Of a stretch of DNA of 28,533 bases, positions 20,421 through 28,461 are shown in pieces. Within the stretch, counting starts at the first letter, position 1. Each line of letters begins with the position of its first letter. Position numbers and translations under genes: made by a program. This DNA is from Candidatus Levybacteria bacterium RIFCSPLOWO2_01_FULL_39_10 (GTDB lineage Bacteria > Patescibacteriota > Microgenomatia > Levybacterales > UBA12049). The stretch lies in the NCBI GenBank assembly GCA_001782515.1, contig MFOV01000014.1, positions 14,845-43,377 on the forward strand. The letters are read 5' to 3'. The notes beneath the pieces were generated by a model. The model searched no databases. It worked only from the letters and a program-made list of their open reading frames with translations, and was not told where the DNA came from.

Positions 20421-22688
20421 TCAACTAAACAATTTTTTCTCAAGATCAGATACATGCTTTCTTGTTATTGGCACCAAATCTGATGAGACTGATAGGGAAG
20501 TAACACCGCATCTTATCGCAACCTCCATTATTTCAGAGTATGACGCAGCTTGACCGCAGATTGAAGAGGTAATTCCTCTCTTTTTGGCGGTTTTTATAAC
20601 TTTTTCAATTGATAAGAGAACTGCCTTATTCCTCTCATTAAATTCAGTTGCGACCTCAGAGTTGTCTCTGTCTGTACCTAAAATCAGCATTGTTAAATCG
20701 TTGGTTCCAATAGACACTCCATCAATTCCCACATCAATAAAGTCATCAAGAAGAATAACATTACTAGGTATTTCAACCATCATCCAGAGTTTGAATGATT
20801 GAGATCTTATCAAGCCCTCATCGGTAATAATTTTTTTAACAAGCTCAAGTTCTTTGGGAGTTCTTACAAACGGAAGCATCAGCCATAAATTATCGCATCC
20901 TCTTTTATTTCTAACCTCTTTAATTGCCGAGAGTTCAAGTTTAAAAACATCCTTATCGCTTATGTACCTGTATGCCCCTCTGAAGCCAAGCATTGGGTTT
21001 GGTTCCTGCGGTTCAAATTCGCGGCCACCCGTTAAATTTCTGTATTCATTTGTTTTAAAATCCGTTGCGCGGTAAACAACCGGTTTTGAGTTGAAGGCAT
21101 TGCAGAAAATTTCCAAATTATCAGCAAGTTTTTGAATATATTCATGTTTTTTTCCGTCTCTTATCATTTTCTTTGGATGGACTCCGATTCCTGCAATCAT
21201 AAACTCAGCTCTTAAAAGTCCTATACCATCAGCGCTTCTTCCGGGCTGTTTATTAGCAAATTCAGGCTCAGCAAGATTTACATATACTTTTGTTGCTGTT
21301 TCTATTTCTAAATAATCTTTGTTATATTCTGTATCTGAAGTTGTTGCTTCATTTGTCGAACTTTTTCCTCCTTTAAACACTTCTCCTGTTTCACCGTTGA
21401 CTGTTACTACATCGCCGTTTTTAAGAATTGTGGTTGCTTTCTCAGTCCCGACAACTGCGGGAATTCCAATTTCTCTTGATACAATTGCAGCGTGTGAGGT
21501 TCTTCCGCCAAAGTCAGTTACAATTGCTGAGGCAATCTTCATTGCGGGCACAAAATCAGGGTTTGTTTGCGGAGCAACAAGAATCTCATCTTTAACAAGA
21601 GTTGAGATTTGACCGGGACTCTTAAGGATTCTAACGTGACCTGTTACAATCCCAAAACTTGCTCCGTCTCCTTTGAGAATGGGAGTTCCTAGACTACTTG
21701 TTGATATTTTCTGGGATTTAGTATCCTTTTCCCCCATTGTTGTAATGGGGCGGGTTTGGATAATGTAAACTTTTCCTTTTTCAATTGCCCATTCAATATC
21801 CTGTGGGAAAAAATAGTGTTTTTCAAGCTTTTTGCCTTCTTCGAATAACTTAAGTATTTCCTGATCTGTTATTTTTTGATTTTTTTGCTTAAATATCCCA
21901 ACGCTTACTTCTTTATTTTCGCCGCCTTTTTTTACTAACTTTATTTTTTGTTGATTAATTTGTTTGAATTCTATTTTTCCATTATCTTTTGACACTTCGA
22001 AGTGGTCAGGCGTCACTTTTCCCTGAACAATCAGCTCTCCAAGTCCCCAGATTGCTTCAATTACAATCTTAGTCTTGTCATTTGTAACAGGATCTATTGT
22101 AAACATAACTCCTGAACTATCTGACTCAACCATTTCCTGAACGGGTACAGCAATTCCTACCTTTACATGATCAAATTTATTTTCGTGTCTGTAGAAAATC
22201 GCTCTTTCCTCAAAAAGTGACGCCCAGCACTTCTTAACAGACAAAATAAGGTTTGTATCTCCTTTGACATTCAGATAAGTTTCCTGCTGACCTGCAAATG
22301 ATGCTCCCGGAAGATCCTCAGCTGTTGCAGATGATCTTACTGCGACAAGTGGTTCTCGGAAAGTTCCTCCGAGTTTTTTATAAAAATTATAGATTTCAAG
22401 TTTCAAATCATTGGGAAAGGGGGCATCCATTATCTCTTTTTTAATGTGAACGGAAACCTGTTTTAGTGAATTTGAATCATTAAAATTAATTGTTGATATG
22501 AGGTTACTGACTTTCTTATCAATTCCGTTTGATTTTATGAAGTTAAAGTAGGCATATGCGGTAACTATAAAGCCATCGGGAACAGGAAAGCCTGACTTTG
22601 CCATTTCACCCAGGTTTGCTCCTTTTCCGCCGACTAGTGCTATATCCTCTTTATCAACTTCTGAGAACCAGACAACATTTTTGGGCAT
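20421..22688 (-). CDS. ppsA: Phosphoenolpyruvate synthase (pyruvate, water dikinase)
   Basis: This enzyme converts pyruvate, ATP and water to PEP, AMP and phosphate. The three domains are visible: an N-terminal ATP-grasp part (LVGGKGANLGEM, VAVRSSATAEDLPGASFAGQQETYLN), a central phosphohistidine domain with His399 in GGRTSHAAIVSREIGIPAVVG, and a C-terminal PEP-binding TIM barrel with GLLRAEFM, GTNDLTML and the active-site Cys in SICGQAASYSE. Length is 755 residues, slightly short of the usual 790. It has its own promoter and leads into enolase. The reverse direction cannot be excluded, but family members favour PEP synthesis. Confidence 0.96.
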   Translation of the reverse strand: MPKNVVWFSEVDKEDIALVGGKGANLGEMAKSGFPVPDGFIVTAYAYFNFIKSNGIDKKVSNLISTINFNDSNSLKQVSVHIKKEIMDAPFPNDLKLEIYNFYKKLGGTFREPLVAVRSSATAEDLPGASFAGQQETYLNVKGDTNLILSVKKCWASLFEERAIFYRHENKFDHVKVGIAVPVQEMVESDSSGVMFTIDPVTNDKTKIVIEAIWGLGELIVQGKVTPDHFEVSKDNGKIEFKQINQQKIKLVKKGGENKEVSVGIFKQKNQKITDQEILKLFEEGKKLEKHYFFPQDIEWAIEKGKVYIIQTRPITTMGEKDTKSQKISTSSLGTPILKGDGASFGIVTGHVRILKSPGQISTLVKDEILVAPQTNPDFVPAMKIASAIVTDFGGRTSHAAIVSREIGIPAVVGTEKATTILKNGDVVTVNGETGEVFKGGKSSTNEATTSDTEYNKDYLEIETATKVYVNLAEPEFANKQPGRSADGIGLLRAEFMIAGIGVHPKKMIRDGKKHEYIQKLADNLEIFCNAFNSKPVVYRATDFKTNEYRNLTGGREFEPQEPNPMLGFRGAYRYISDKDVFKLELSAIKEVRNKRGCDNLWLMLPFVRTPKELELVKKIITDEGLIRSQSFKLWMMVEIPSNVILLDDFIDVGIDGVSIGTNDLTMLILGTDRDNSEVATEFNERNKAVLLSIEKVIKTAKKRGITSSICGQAASYSEIMEVAIRCGVTSLSVSSDLVPITRKHVSDLEKKLFS

Positions 22689-22695
22689 TGACTAT

Positions 22696-22724
22696 ATTAT
22701 GAAAATTTTTAAGCGGTTTGGCAA
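22696..22724 (-). promoter_or_regulatory. Promoter of ppsA-eno
   Basis: Minus strand: TTGCCA (22719-22724), 17-bp spacer, CATAAT (22696-22701), ATG 7 nt downstream. It shares the TTGCCA -35 with the dedA promoter. Confidence 0.6.
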
Positions 22725-22731
22725 GTAAGGA

Positions 22732-23790
22732 TTAATCTTTTTTGTGAAGCTGTTCTTTAAAGTAATCTACCCAAGGAATAAGACTCGGGTCCTGACCGTA
22801 TAAAAATCCAAGATAAAGCGTAAGAAATCCTCCAAAAGATAATACGTTAAAAACTTGCGAGAGCCTAGTTGAGCCTTTTGCCATATATGTTACATATTCA
22901 ATGTTATTTTTAATTACAACATCTTGGGTAAGAAAAAGTCTTCTTTTATGAATTTCGGAATAAAGATTTGAATCTAAAAATAAAATTTTAAGTTTGCCAT
23001 CATGGGGGTTTTTCAATCCTTCCATAAGATGATGGTTGAGTTCTGGTATGTCTTCAAACATTGACGTGCTTTTTGACGTTTCATTAAGTTGATTTCGTAT
23101 GATGTGGGCATTTCCGACCAGATGTTCGGCTGCTATAATTATTGGGATTGAATCTTTTAGTTCTTTTGCAAAATTCCGTGCAGTTTTATCAGTTTCATCG
23201 GTATTTTTTTCCGATTCGTTGATTGCCAGTACGAACTGGCTTTTGTCAATTTTTATAACACCAAGGCTGTTTAAAAGAATAAGAGTGCCCATGACAATAT
23301 ATCCTGTTCCAAGTCTTGGCTGTCCTGAGGGGTTATTCTTGGGATTAAATGTAAATCCGGGATAATTTTCTTTGAGAATTTCGCCGAGTTTACCACCACT
23401 TGAAAATCCTGCTATTTTAGCGCCTTTTTCTTTTGCTTCTTCAACGCAAGATAAAACTTCCTCAGTTGAGCCTGAGTAGCTTATTGGCAAAACAAGAGTT
23501 TCTTTATCGACAAATCCCGGGAGTTTGTAATCTGAATTAACAACTATTGGCACTTTGATTTCATCATGAAATAATGAAAGGAGAACGTGTCCGCCATATG
23601 CAGAACCGCCCATTCCGCAGATAACTATATTTTTTATTTTTTTAAAATGTGAGTTTGATTCCTCAAAAAAGGGAACATCAAAGTATTCATCGAGCATTTG
23701 AGTGCATTGGTCGGAAAAAAGTTTGGTTGAAGAATATACATCCTTTGGATCCAAATCTTTAAATGTTTTGGGATCGTTTAAATCTACCAT
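22732..23790 (-). CDS. Bifunctional phosphoglucose/phosphomannose isomerase (SIS domain)
   Basis: The 352-residue product has tandem SIS folds typical of the bifunctional PGI/PMI family: NIVICGMGGSAYGGHVL (about 50-66), the phosphate loop PISYSGSTEEVLSC, FSSGGKLGEIL, then SGQPRLGTGY and ELNHHLMEGLKNP in the C-terminal half, which carries the family's His and Glu. The family interconverts glucose-6-P or mannose-6-P with fructose-6-P. It starts 1 nt after the phosphomannomutase stop, a functionally coherent pair: the isomerase makes mannose-6-P or glucose-6-P, and the mutase moves the phosphate to C1 for sugar-nucleotide synthesis. Confidence 0.92.
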   Translation of the reverse strand: MVDLNDPKTFKDLDPKDVYSSTKLFSDQCTQMLDEYFDVPFFEESNSHFKKIKNIVICGMGGSAYGGHVLLSLFHDEIKVPIVVNSDYKLPGFVDKETLVLPISYSGSTEEVLSCVEEAKEKGAKIAGFSSGGKLGEILKENYPGFTFNPKNNPSGQPRLGTGYIVMGTLILLNSLGVIKIDKSQFVLAINESEKNTDETDKTARNFAKELKDSIPIIIAAEHLVGNAHIIRNQLNETSKSTSMFEDIPELNHHLMEGLKNPHDGKLKILFLDSNLYSEIHKRRLFLTQDVVIKNNIEYVTYMAKGSTRLSQVFNVLSFGGFLTLYLGFLYGQDPSLIPWVDYFKEQLHKKD

Positions 23791-23791
23791 A

Positions 23792-25171
23792 CTATGCTTT
23801 TAGTTTTTCTATTTCGGACTTTAGCTCGTCTCTTTTTTCTTCCATCACACTTTTATCATACGCTTCAACATTCAATCTTAAAAGAGGTTCTGTATTGGAT
23901 GATCTTAGGGAAAATCGCCAGTTGGGGTATGTTATTGCAATTCCATCCATCTCGTCCAGTTTTCCGTCAGAGTATTTTTGTTTTAGACTCTCAATAATTT
24001 CCGCCGCATTTATAACCTCAAAATTAAATTCGCCGGATTCCCAGCTTCTTCTAAGCTCCTGAACAATCTCTGAGAGTTTCTTATTTTCCCGTGTCATTAC
24101 AGCAAGAACTGTTAAGATTACAGGGATAGGAGCCTCTCCGTTTCCAGTTTCTTTAAAGAAAAAATGGGACGAGGATTCACCCGCAAAAATTGCCCCTGTT
24201 TCGTGCATCGCTTCAGTTATAAAAGCATGACCAACTTTTGTGATTGCAAACTTTCCGCTGTTTTCCTGAATGATTTTTGATGGACCAAGTATGTATCTAA
24301 TATCAAAAAGTATCATGGCGCCGGGATGCGTTTTAAGGATTTCTCTAGCAACTAAGGACGTTATTATTGAAGGAGTAACTATTTGACCTTTTTCATCAAT
24401 GAAAAAGAATCTGTCTCCATCGCCATCTGGCGCAAAACCAATATCTGCTTTTTCTTCCAGAACTTTTTTTTGAAGATCAATGAGTGTTTCAAAATTCAAA
24501 GGATCCGGCTGATGCACGGGAAATGTTCCATCCAGCTCAAAGTTCATCCTAATTAACTCGCCTGGAATATATTTAAATAACTCGTCAATGTATAATGCGC
24601 CCATAGCATTGGCTGCATCAGCGACTACTCTAAACTGATTTAATTTAGGATTTTTTGCTAGTTTTAGTGCATTTTTAACTTCATTTTCTAAAATATCTTT
24701 CTTTTCGGATATCTTTCCTCCGCTAACATTCAAAAATGAACCAAAACCTAGCGCATCATTTTTAATTTCATCCATCCCGGTGTTTTTGCCTATTTTAATA
24801 AGCCCAGCGGGGGAGTTAACAACAATTTTTAAACCATTGTGGTTTTTGGGATTATGTGAAGCACTAAGCTGAACCCCTGCGTCATATTTGTTTGCATAAA
24901 CTCCGTAATAAAATGTAGGAGTTGAGATAAGTCCAAAGTCAATTATTTCCAAACCGCAAGAAAGAAGTGCTTTTTTAAGATGTTCATATAAAGAAGGGCC
25001 GGATAGTCTCATGTCTCTACCAATTGCAAAACTGAACTTTTCTTTATTTATTTTTTTAGAGATTACCTTATATATGCTTTGGGCTATTATCTCAATGTTT
25101 TCTTCATTAATTTGAGTGGGGTAGATAGCTCTTATGTCGTATGATTTAAAGATTGAGGGATTGATTGTCAT
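23792..25171 (-). CDS. Phosphomannomutase/phosphoglucomutase
   Basis: This alpha-D-phosphohexomutase has all four active-site loops: the phosphoserine loop QLSASHNPKNHNGLK (Ser105), the metal loop PDGDGDR, the sugar-binding loop GESSSHFFFKE and the phosphate-binding loop SSNTEPLLRLNVEA. Its 459 residues and N-terminal FKSYDIRAIYP fit the PMM/PGM branch. Substrate preference between mannose and glucose cannot be read with certainty. A strong promoter overlapping the holA stop lies upstream, and the isomerase follows immediately. Together they would feed GDP-mannose or UDP-glucose synthesis for surface polysaccharides. Confidence 0.95.
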   Translation of the reverse strand: MTINPSIFKSYDIRAIYPTQINEENIEIIAQSIYKVISKKINKEKFSFAIGRDMRLSGPSLYEHLKKALLSCGLEIIDFGLISTPTFYYGVYANKYDAGVQLSASHNPKNHNGLKIVVNSPAGLIKIGKNTGMDEIKNDALGFGSFLNVSGGKISEKKDILENEVKNALKLAKNPKLNQFRVVADAANAMGALYIDELFKYIPGELIRMNFELDGTFPVHQPDPLNFETLIDLQKKVLEEKADIGFAPDGDGDRFFFIDEKGQIVTPSIITSLVAREILKTHPGAMILFDIRYILGPSKIIQENSGKFAITKVGHAFITEAMHETGAIFAGESSSHFFFKETGNGEAPIPVILTVLAVMTRENKKLSEIVQELRRSWESGEFNFEVINAAEIIESLKQKYSDGKLDEMDGIAITYPNWRFSLRSSNTEPLLRLNVEAYDKSVMEEKRDELKSEIEKLKA

Positions 25172-25181
25172 GAGTTAGTTT

Positions 25182-25210
25182 ATATTATATTTCAAGTAAA
25201 AGATTGTCAA
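25182..25210 (-). promoter_or_regulatory. Promoter of the phosphomannomutase-isomerase pair
   Basis: Minus strand: TTGACA (25205-25210), 17-bp spacer, TAATAT (25182-25187), ATG 10 nt downstream. The -10 box overlaps the holA stop codon. Confidence 0.7.
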
Positions 25211-25862
25211 TATTTTGAGAGAGAGTAAGTCCTGTTGTTCCTGTTTTTGAAGATTTGTCAATCTCATAGAGCTTTTTGTAAACAGCCTTAAGTTTATTTG
25301 TTCCAAAAAGTCCAGCTTGTTTTATAAACTTGCTTTTCTGCCACGGAGCGAGTCTTTTCACCTCATCAATACTTTTTCCCGAGTCATCTAAAAGCCCAAT
25401 CATGAGCCTAAATTGCCTGATGATCATTGCAAATACAATTTCAGGATCTGTTTCATTTAAGGCTTTATGAAATAAAATTACATTTCTACTATCACTCGGC
25501 CTGATTCCATCAAGAAAAGCCCAAATATTTTGGGGAATTTTAAAAAGTTTGCTATCACATCTTGGAAATTCAGACAATACTTTTGCTCCTAGGATTTTGT
25601 TCGACCAAATATAGACATCAGCGTTGTTTTTTTCTTTTAAAACCTGGGTAATCTCGTTTAGATTTTTAACTCCCTTTTGTGTAAACAAATTATCGATAAA
25701 AATGCTTTTTGAATTCCCGAATAGCCCTTCGCCCTGAAGCGACTGCAATAGTTCAATTATGCTTAAATTTTCTGCGTCAAAAGTAATTGAATTATCGTTT
25801 TTTTGTTTCAAAAAATAATTTCGGGATGAAACAACATCGTCCCCATGAATAAAAGTAATCAT
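25185..25862 (-). CDS. holA: DNA polymerase III delta subunit-like protein (short HolA)
   Basis: HolA opens the sliding clamp within the clamp loader. This 225-residue protein starts MITFIHGDDVVSSRNYFLKQK, as in the family's N-terminus, and has LQGEGLFGNSKSIFIDNL and, near the C-terminus, MIIRQFRLMIGL followed by a helical bundle with the family's YKKLYEIDKSSKTG. It is much shorter than the 330-340 residues of E. coli, mainly in the central region, as often seen in reduced genomes. The match is mostly by overall pattern, so identification is good but not certain. It overlaps the metallopeptidase gene by 4 nt. Confidence 0.78.
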   Translation of the reverse strand: MITFIHGDDVVSSRNYFLKQKNDNSITFDAENLSIIELLQSLQGEGLFGNSKSIFIDNLFTQKGVKNLNEITQVLKEKNNADVYIWSNKILGAKVLSEFPRCDSKLFKIPQNIWAFLDGIRPSDSRNVILFHKALNETDPEIVFAMIIRQFRLMIGLLDDSGKSIDEVKRLAPWQKSKFIKQAGLFGTNKLKAVYKKLYEIDKSSKTGTTGLTLSQNIDNLLLEI

Positions 25863-26251
25863 ATGCTACGTTTTTTATATTCTTTAAAAAGTGTGTTTGC
25901 GTCGCGTCCAATATGTCTGTATCTTCCCCTGTGTGAAAGAAGCGCTCCTGAAAAGTTTTTAGGAATATGCAAAAGCTCATGAATTAAAACTTTTGATTTA
26001 TCATCTTCTGAGAGCCCGTCATAATATTTTGACAAAACTTCAATTACATATGCTGGCGCAATCTCAAGTGCTTTTTGAAAAATTTTGGGCATCATCCATG
26101 TTCTTGCGTATGCTCTGGCGCGGCTTCCAGATGTTCTGTAGCAATAAATCCTTGAAGTTTTTATGTGGGAGAGCTCAAGTGTTTTAACTATTTTATTTAT
26201 TTCTCTTTTAACGTCCTTAGCTTCAGTCCACTCAAGAGATGTTTTCCTCAT
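25859..26251 (-). CDS. Small putative zinc metallopeptidase
   Basis: The 130-residue product has an HExxH zinc motif at residues 91-95 (VLIHELLHIPKNFSGAL), preceded by SRARAYARTWMMPKIFQKAL and followed by SHRGRYRHIGRDANTLF, where the third ligand may lie (H107 or H113). This pattern matches the small predicted metallopeptidase family found in phages and archaea (I recall it as a phage-metallopeptidase-like Pfam family). There is no signal peptide, so it is probably cytoplasmic. Its target is unknown. It lies between the YkuK-like gene and holA, overlapping holA by ATGA. Confidence 0.75.
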   Translation of the reverse strand: MRKTSLEWTEAKDVKREINKIVKTLELSHIKTSRIYCYRTSGSRARAYARTWMMPKIFQKALEIAPAYVIEVLSKYYDGLSEDDKSKVLIHELLHIPKNFSGALLSHRGRYRHIGRDANTLFKEYKKRSI

Positions 26252-26287
26252 TTGCTTTTAATTTTTCGTTTTAAGTTTTTAGTTTAA

Positions 26288-26809
26288 TTATGCGTGCTTG
26301 TCTGCAACATAGGTTGCGCCGTATGCCTCAGGCTTTGTCTTGGCAACGTATCCGTTGCCCGTTACCATACCCACTACTTCTTTAATCATGTCCCTTGAGT
26401 CTCCGTGTTCACCAACGTCAATGTGAATTTCAAGATTGTATTTTGGTGTTTTGCCGTTTAGCTTTAATCGAAGGCTGGGGATAAATACTGACGCAAATTC
26501 CAAAGACTGAAGAGTCTCTGCATATATTTTTTCGCGAAGTGAATGAATATTTGTAACATATTTTCTGACCCAAAAATATTTTCCACCAAAGCCGCGCCTA
26601 TGTACAAGAACCGCCGTTACCAAATTTAAATTTCTGCTTGATTTTGTTGAACCTGTTTTTTCGTGTGAATCAGTACCAATAACAAGACTGTATTCTCTTA
26701 TAGGATCTTTTTCCAGAAAGTCTTTTATTATTTCAATTACCTCATAGCTTTTCAAAGAGCCGTAAGTAATACTTTCAAATTTGATGCCGTCAATATTCAA
26801 ACTATTCAT
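26288..26809 (-). CDS. YkuK-like RNase H-fold protein (DUF458)
   Basis: The 173-residue product matches the DUF458/RNase_H_like family to which Bacillus YkuK belongs. Acidic and histidine residues that would bind metal are seen in VIGTDSHEKTG, the central VTAVLVHRRGFGGKYFW, IHIDVGEHGDSRDMIKEVVGMV and the C-terminal ATYVADKHA. The fold suggests nuclease activity, which I have not seen established for this family. A TATAAT lies 27 nt before the ATG without a good -35 match. The metallopeptidase gene follows by 36 nt. Confidence 0.85.
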   Translation of the reverse strand: MNSLNIDGIKFESITYGSLKSYEVIEIIKDFLEKDPIREYSLVIGTDSHEKTGSTKSSRNLNLVTAVLVHRRGFGGKYFWVRKYVTNIHSLREKIYAETLQSLEFASVFIPSLRLKLNGKTPKYNLEIHIDVGEHGDSRDMIKEVVGMVTGNGYVAKTKPEAYGATYVADKHA

Positions 26810-26847
26810 ATAAATTAATAAGAACTTGAGAAAGTAATTATATCACA

Positions 26848-27990
26848 TCATATTCCTAGAAATATAAATTTTATGATCGATTTAAGGCGATTTTCACTAT
26901 CCTCTGATTCTTTGGAAAATCCTATAACAGGTAAATTTGATATTCTTTCAGAAGATTCGTTTTTGACGCTTCCGTTAATAATTGGCTCGCCTTTTGTTTT
27001 TTCAATGTTTTGAAACGCCTTGAATATGTCAGATTCTGTCCCGTCTTTTTTTATAAAAGAAAATTTTTCAAAAGGCCCTTCCTGGGATGATAAGAGAAAG
27101 GGGGTGACTGCAACAATCTTTGGATCATTCCAGATACTTTCAAACGCTTGTCTGAAAAATATTCCGACCTCGCTATCTTTATATAATTGTTGGTCCCATC
27201 CTGTTTCTGTTATAAATATAGGAAGGCTTTTTTCGGTAAGCCTCTCAATAAGAAGCGACTCATAAATAAAACTTCCGACACTTTTTTCAGTAACAACGTC
27301 TGGCGGCTGGGAAAATGCAGGATTAGGATAAGAGTGACTTGCGACTCCGTCAACCCTCGAAAATATTCCGGGGTTTTCCTGATTAACAAGCCTTATAAAA
27401 TCATACTCGTTGAAACTCAGTCCATCGGTTTCTGCAGCGTTGTCAAGTCCTGCTGAGATTATAAAATAATCATCACTTTTAGATTTAAATGTTGAAATTG
27501 CAAAATCAAGAATTGTTGAATACTCATAAGGGTTTGATAAACCTTCCCATTCATCAACTCTATTTACCTCATTAAATACAACAATATATCTATTTTTGGT
27601 CGGCCAGACTAAAGAATCGAAAAAATTGGCAAAGTCCAAAATGTCTTCTTCAGACGGCTTTTTCCAAGATTTAGTATCGTGATAGTTTGACTCAGTTGCG
27701 AGTCTTATAATGGGAATGATCTTGAGTCTTTTTGCCTCGTCAAAGAACTTTTGCCATTTAACAAGGTCTTTGTCTGCTACTTGTATTGGTATGGTTACAT
27801 AACCCCACTGCCCGCCGTTTGAATTGACAAGCTCTCCGGCTTTTTCAAGTTCGCTTGGAAAAAGAATATGTATGCCAAACTTATTGTTTGGTAAAGTTAG
27901 AGGATCATATACGGCATAGGCTCCGCCTAAAACACTATATATAGCGATTATCAGAAGAAGTATGCTAAATACGACCTTTACTACCATCAT
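26848..27990 (-). CDS. Exported glycoside hydrolase-like TIM-barrel protein
   Basis: The 380-residue product has an N-terminal hydrophobic segment (about residues 5-26, ending GGAYAVYDP), a signal peptide or anchor. The body has clan GH-A features: VVFNEVN, with the likely acid/base Glu141 after strand 4; the His in ASHSYPNP (about 219); and FITETGW, with the likely nucleophile Glu262 after strand 7. The substrate is unclear; related proteins include GH5, GH39 and GH53 types. A Ser/Glu-rich linker and a short hydrophobic C-terminal tail (IIKFIFLGI) follow the barrel. A TATAAT lies 15 nt before the ATG, but no convincing -35. Confidence 0.8.
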   Translation of the reverse strand: MMVVKVVFSILLLIIAIYSVLGGAYAVYDPLTLPNNKFGIHILFPSELEKAGELVNSNGGQWGYVTIPIQVADKDLVKWQKFFDEAKRLKIIPIIRLATESNYHDTKSWKKPSEEDILDFANFFDSLVWPTKNRYIVVFNEVNRVDEWEGLSNPYEYSTILDFAISTFKSKSDDYFIISAGLDNAAETDGLSFNEYDFIRLVNQENPGIFSRVDGVASHSYPNPAFSQPPDVVTEKSVGSFIYESLLIERLTEKSLPIFITETGWDQQLYKDSEVGIFFRQAFESIWNDPKIVAVTPFLLSSQEGPFEKFSFIKKDGTESDIFKAFQNIEKTKGEPIINGSVKNESSERISNLPVIGFSKESEDSENRLKSIIKFIFLGI

Positions 27991-28040
27991 AATTTAGGAG
28001 AGTATATTATACTAAAAGCGAAAATAATTACAGTTTCTAC

Positions 28041-28067
28041 AAACAAAAAGGCTCCATTGCTGGAGTC
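28041..28067 (-). terminator. Intrinsic terminator of the small RNA
   Basis: On the minus strand GACTCCA-GCAA-TGGAGCC forms a 7-bp stem with one A-C mismatch and a GCAA loop, followed by TTTTTGTTT. It ends the candidate small RNA. Confidence 0.75.
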
Positions 28068-28123
28068 TTTTCGCGATCCTCCCTTGCGGGATTTTCATCC
28101 TCTATAACCGAAGTTATAAAGTA
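28042..28123 (-). ncRNA. Candidate small structured RNA, unassigned family
   Basis: The segment begins just downstream of a strong promoter, ends in an intrinsic terminator and has no open frame of note. The minus strand folds as a stem with a stable UUCG loop (ATAAC-TTCG-GTTAT, 28104-28117). Next is a segment with two mutually exclusive hairpins: GGAT-GAAA-ATCC (28089-28100) or CCC-GCAA-GGG (within 28076-28092). The terminator stem with a GCAA loop comes last. I compared it from memory with common riboswitches, 6S, SRP and tmRNA and recognise none. It could be a free sRNA or a leader with conditional termination in front of the glycosidase-like gene, 50 nt downstream. Confidence 0.6.
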
Positions 28124-28129
28124 AAAACA

Positions 28130-28158
28130 AATATACACCTACTTAAATCCTCTGTCAA
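28130..28158 (-). promoter_or_regulatory. Promoter of the candidate small RNA
   Basis: Minus strand: TTGACA (28153-28158), exactly 17 bp, TATATT (28130-28135). One of the best promoters in the window. No coding frame follows within 120 nt. Confidence 0.75.
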
Positions 28159-28190
28159 TAGACTTTTTCTATATCAAATTATAACAATAT

Positions 28191-28385
28191 TTAGAAAGGC
28201 TCGTTGAGAGGAGTTTGTATGTTCATATCAACGTCATCCAAATCCGGATCTTCAGGATAGCCAAGTTCTTGTCTTAGAGCGATTGCATCCTCATGAGTTC
28301 TGTCATCCACCGGTGTTGCGGAAGGATCTGGATCCAAGAGTTCAACATCCATCTCAATATGAGGTTTTATTGTTTCATTTCCCAC
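28191..28385 (-). CDS. Small acidic protein of unknown function (64 residues)
   Basis: I do not recognise this protein. It is strongly acidic (many Asp and Glu, for example LLDPDPSATPVDD and YPEDPDLDDVDM), has no hydrophobic segment or cysteine, and is probably soluble and partly disordered. Expression is supported by a promoter whose -10 box ends 6 nt before the ATG, putting the transcription start on the A of the ATG. It is divergent from the gene at the right edge, and the small RNA promoter follows its stop. Confidence 0.6.
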   Translation of the reverse strand: MGNETIKPHIEMDVELLDPDPSATPVDDRTHEDAIALRQELGYPEDPDLDDVDMNIQTPLNEPF

Positions 28386-28391
28386 CCGAGA

Positions 28392-28420
28392 ATATTAATA
28401 CCGATAATCTAACTTGTCAA
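28392..28420 (-). promoter_or_regulatory. Promoter of the small acidic protein gene
   Basis: Minus strand: TTGACA (28415-28420), 17-bp spacer, TAATAT (28392-28397), ATG 6 nt downstream at 28385, a textbook leaderless arrangement. Confidence 0.75.
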
Positions 28421-28426
28421 TACTTT

Positions 28427-28455
28427 TTGATTTTTGAAATAAAAAATATTAGAAT
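28427..28455 (+). promoter_or_regulatory. Promoter of the right-edge gene
   Basis: TTGATT (28427-28432), 17-bp spacer, TAGAAT (28450-28455), ATG 6 nt downstream at 28462. It lies back to back with the divergent promoter at 28392-28420. Confidence 0.6.
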
Positions 28456-28461
28456 GTAAAC

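Noticed and set aside
20417..20455. Longer enolase start overlapping ppsA
   Set aside because: The added residues do not match enolase, and the ATG at 20416 sits 4 nt after the ppsA stop.
28104..28117. Resemblance to half a recombinase site (ATAACTTCG)
   Set aside because: Only a 14-nt hairpin; better explained as an RNA stem with a UUCG loop within the small RNA.
28041..28123. Cyclic di-GMP riboswitch, suggested by the GGDEF gene in the window
   Set aside because: The conserved core of that riboswitch class is not recognisable here.
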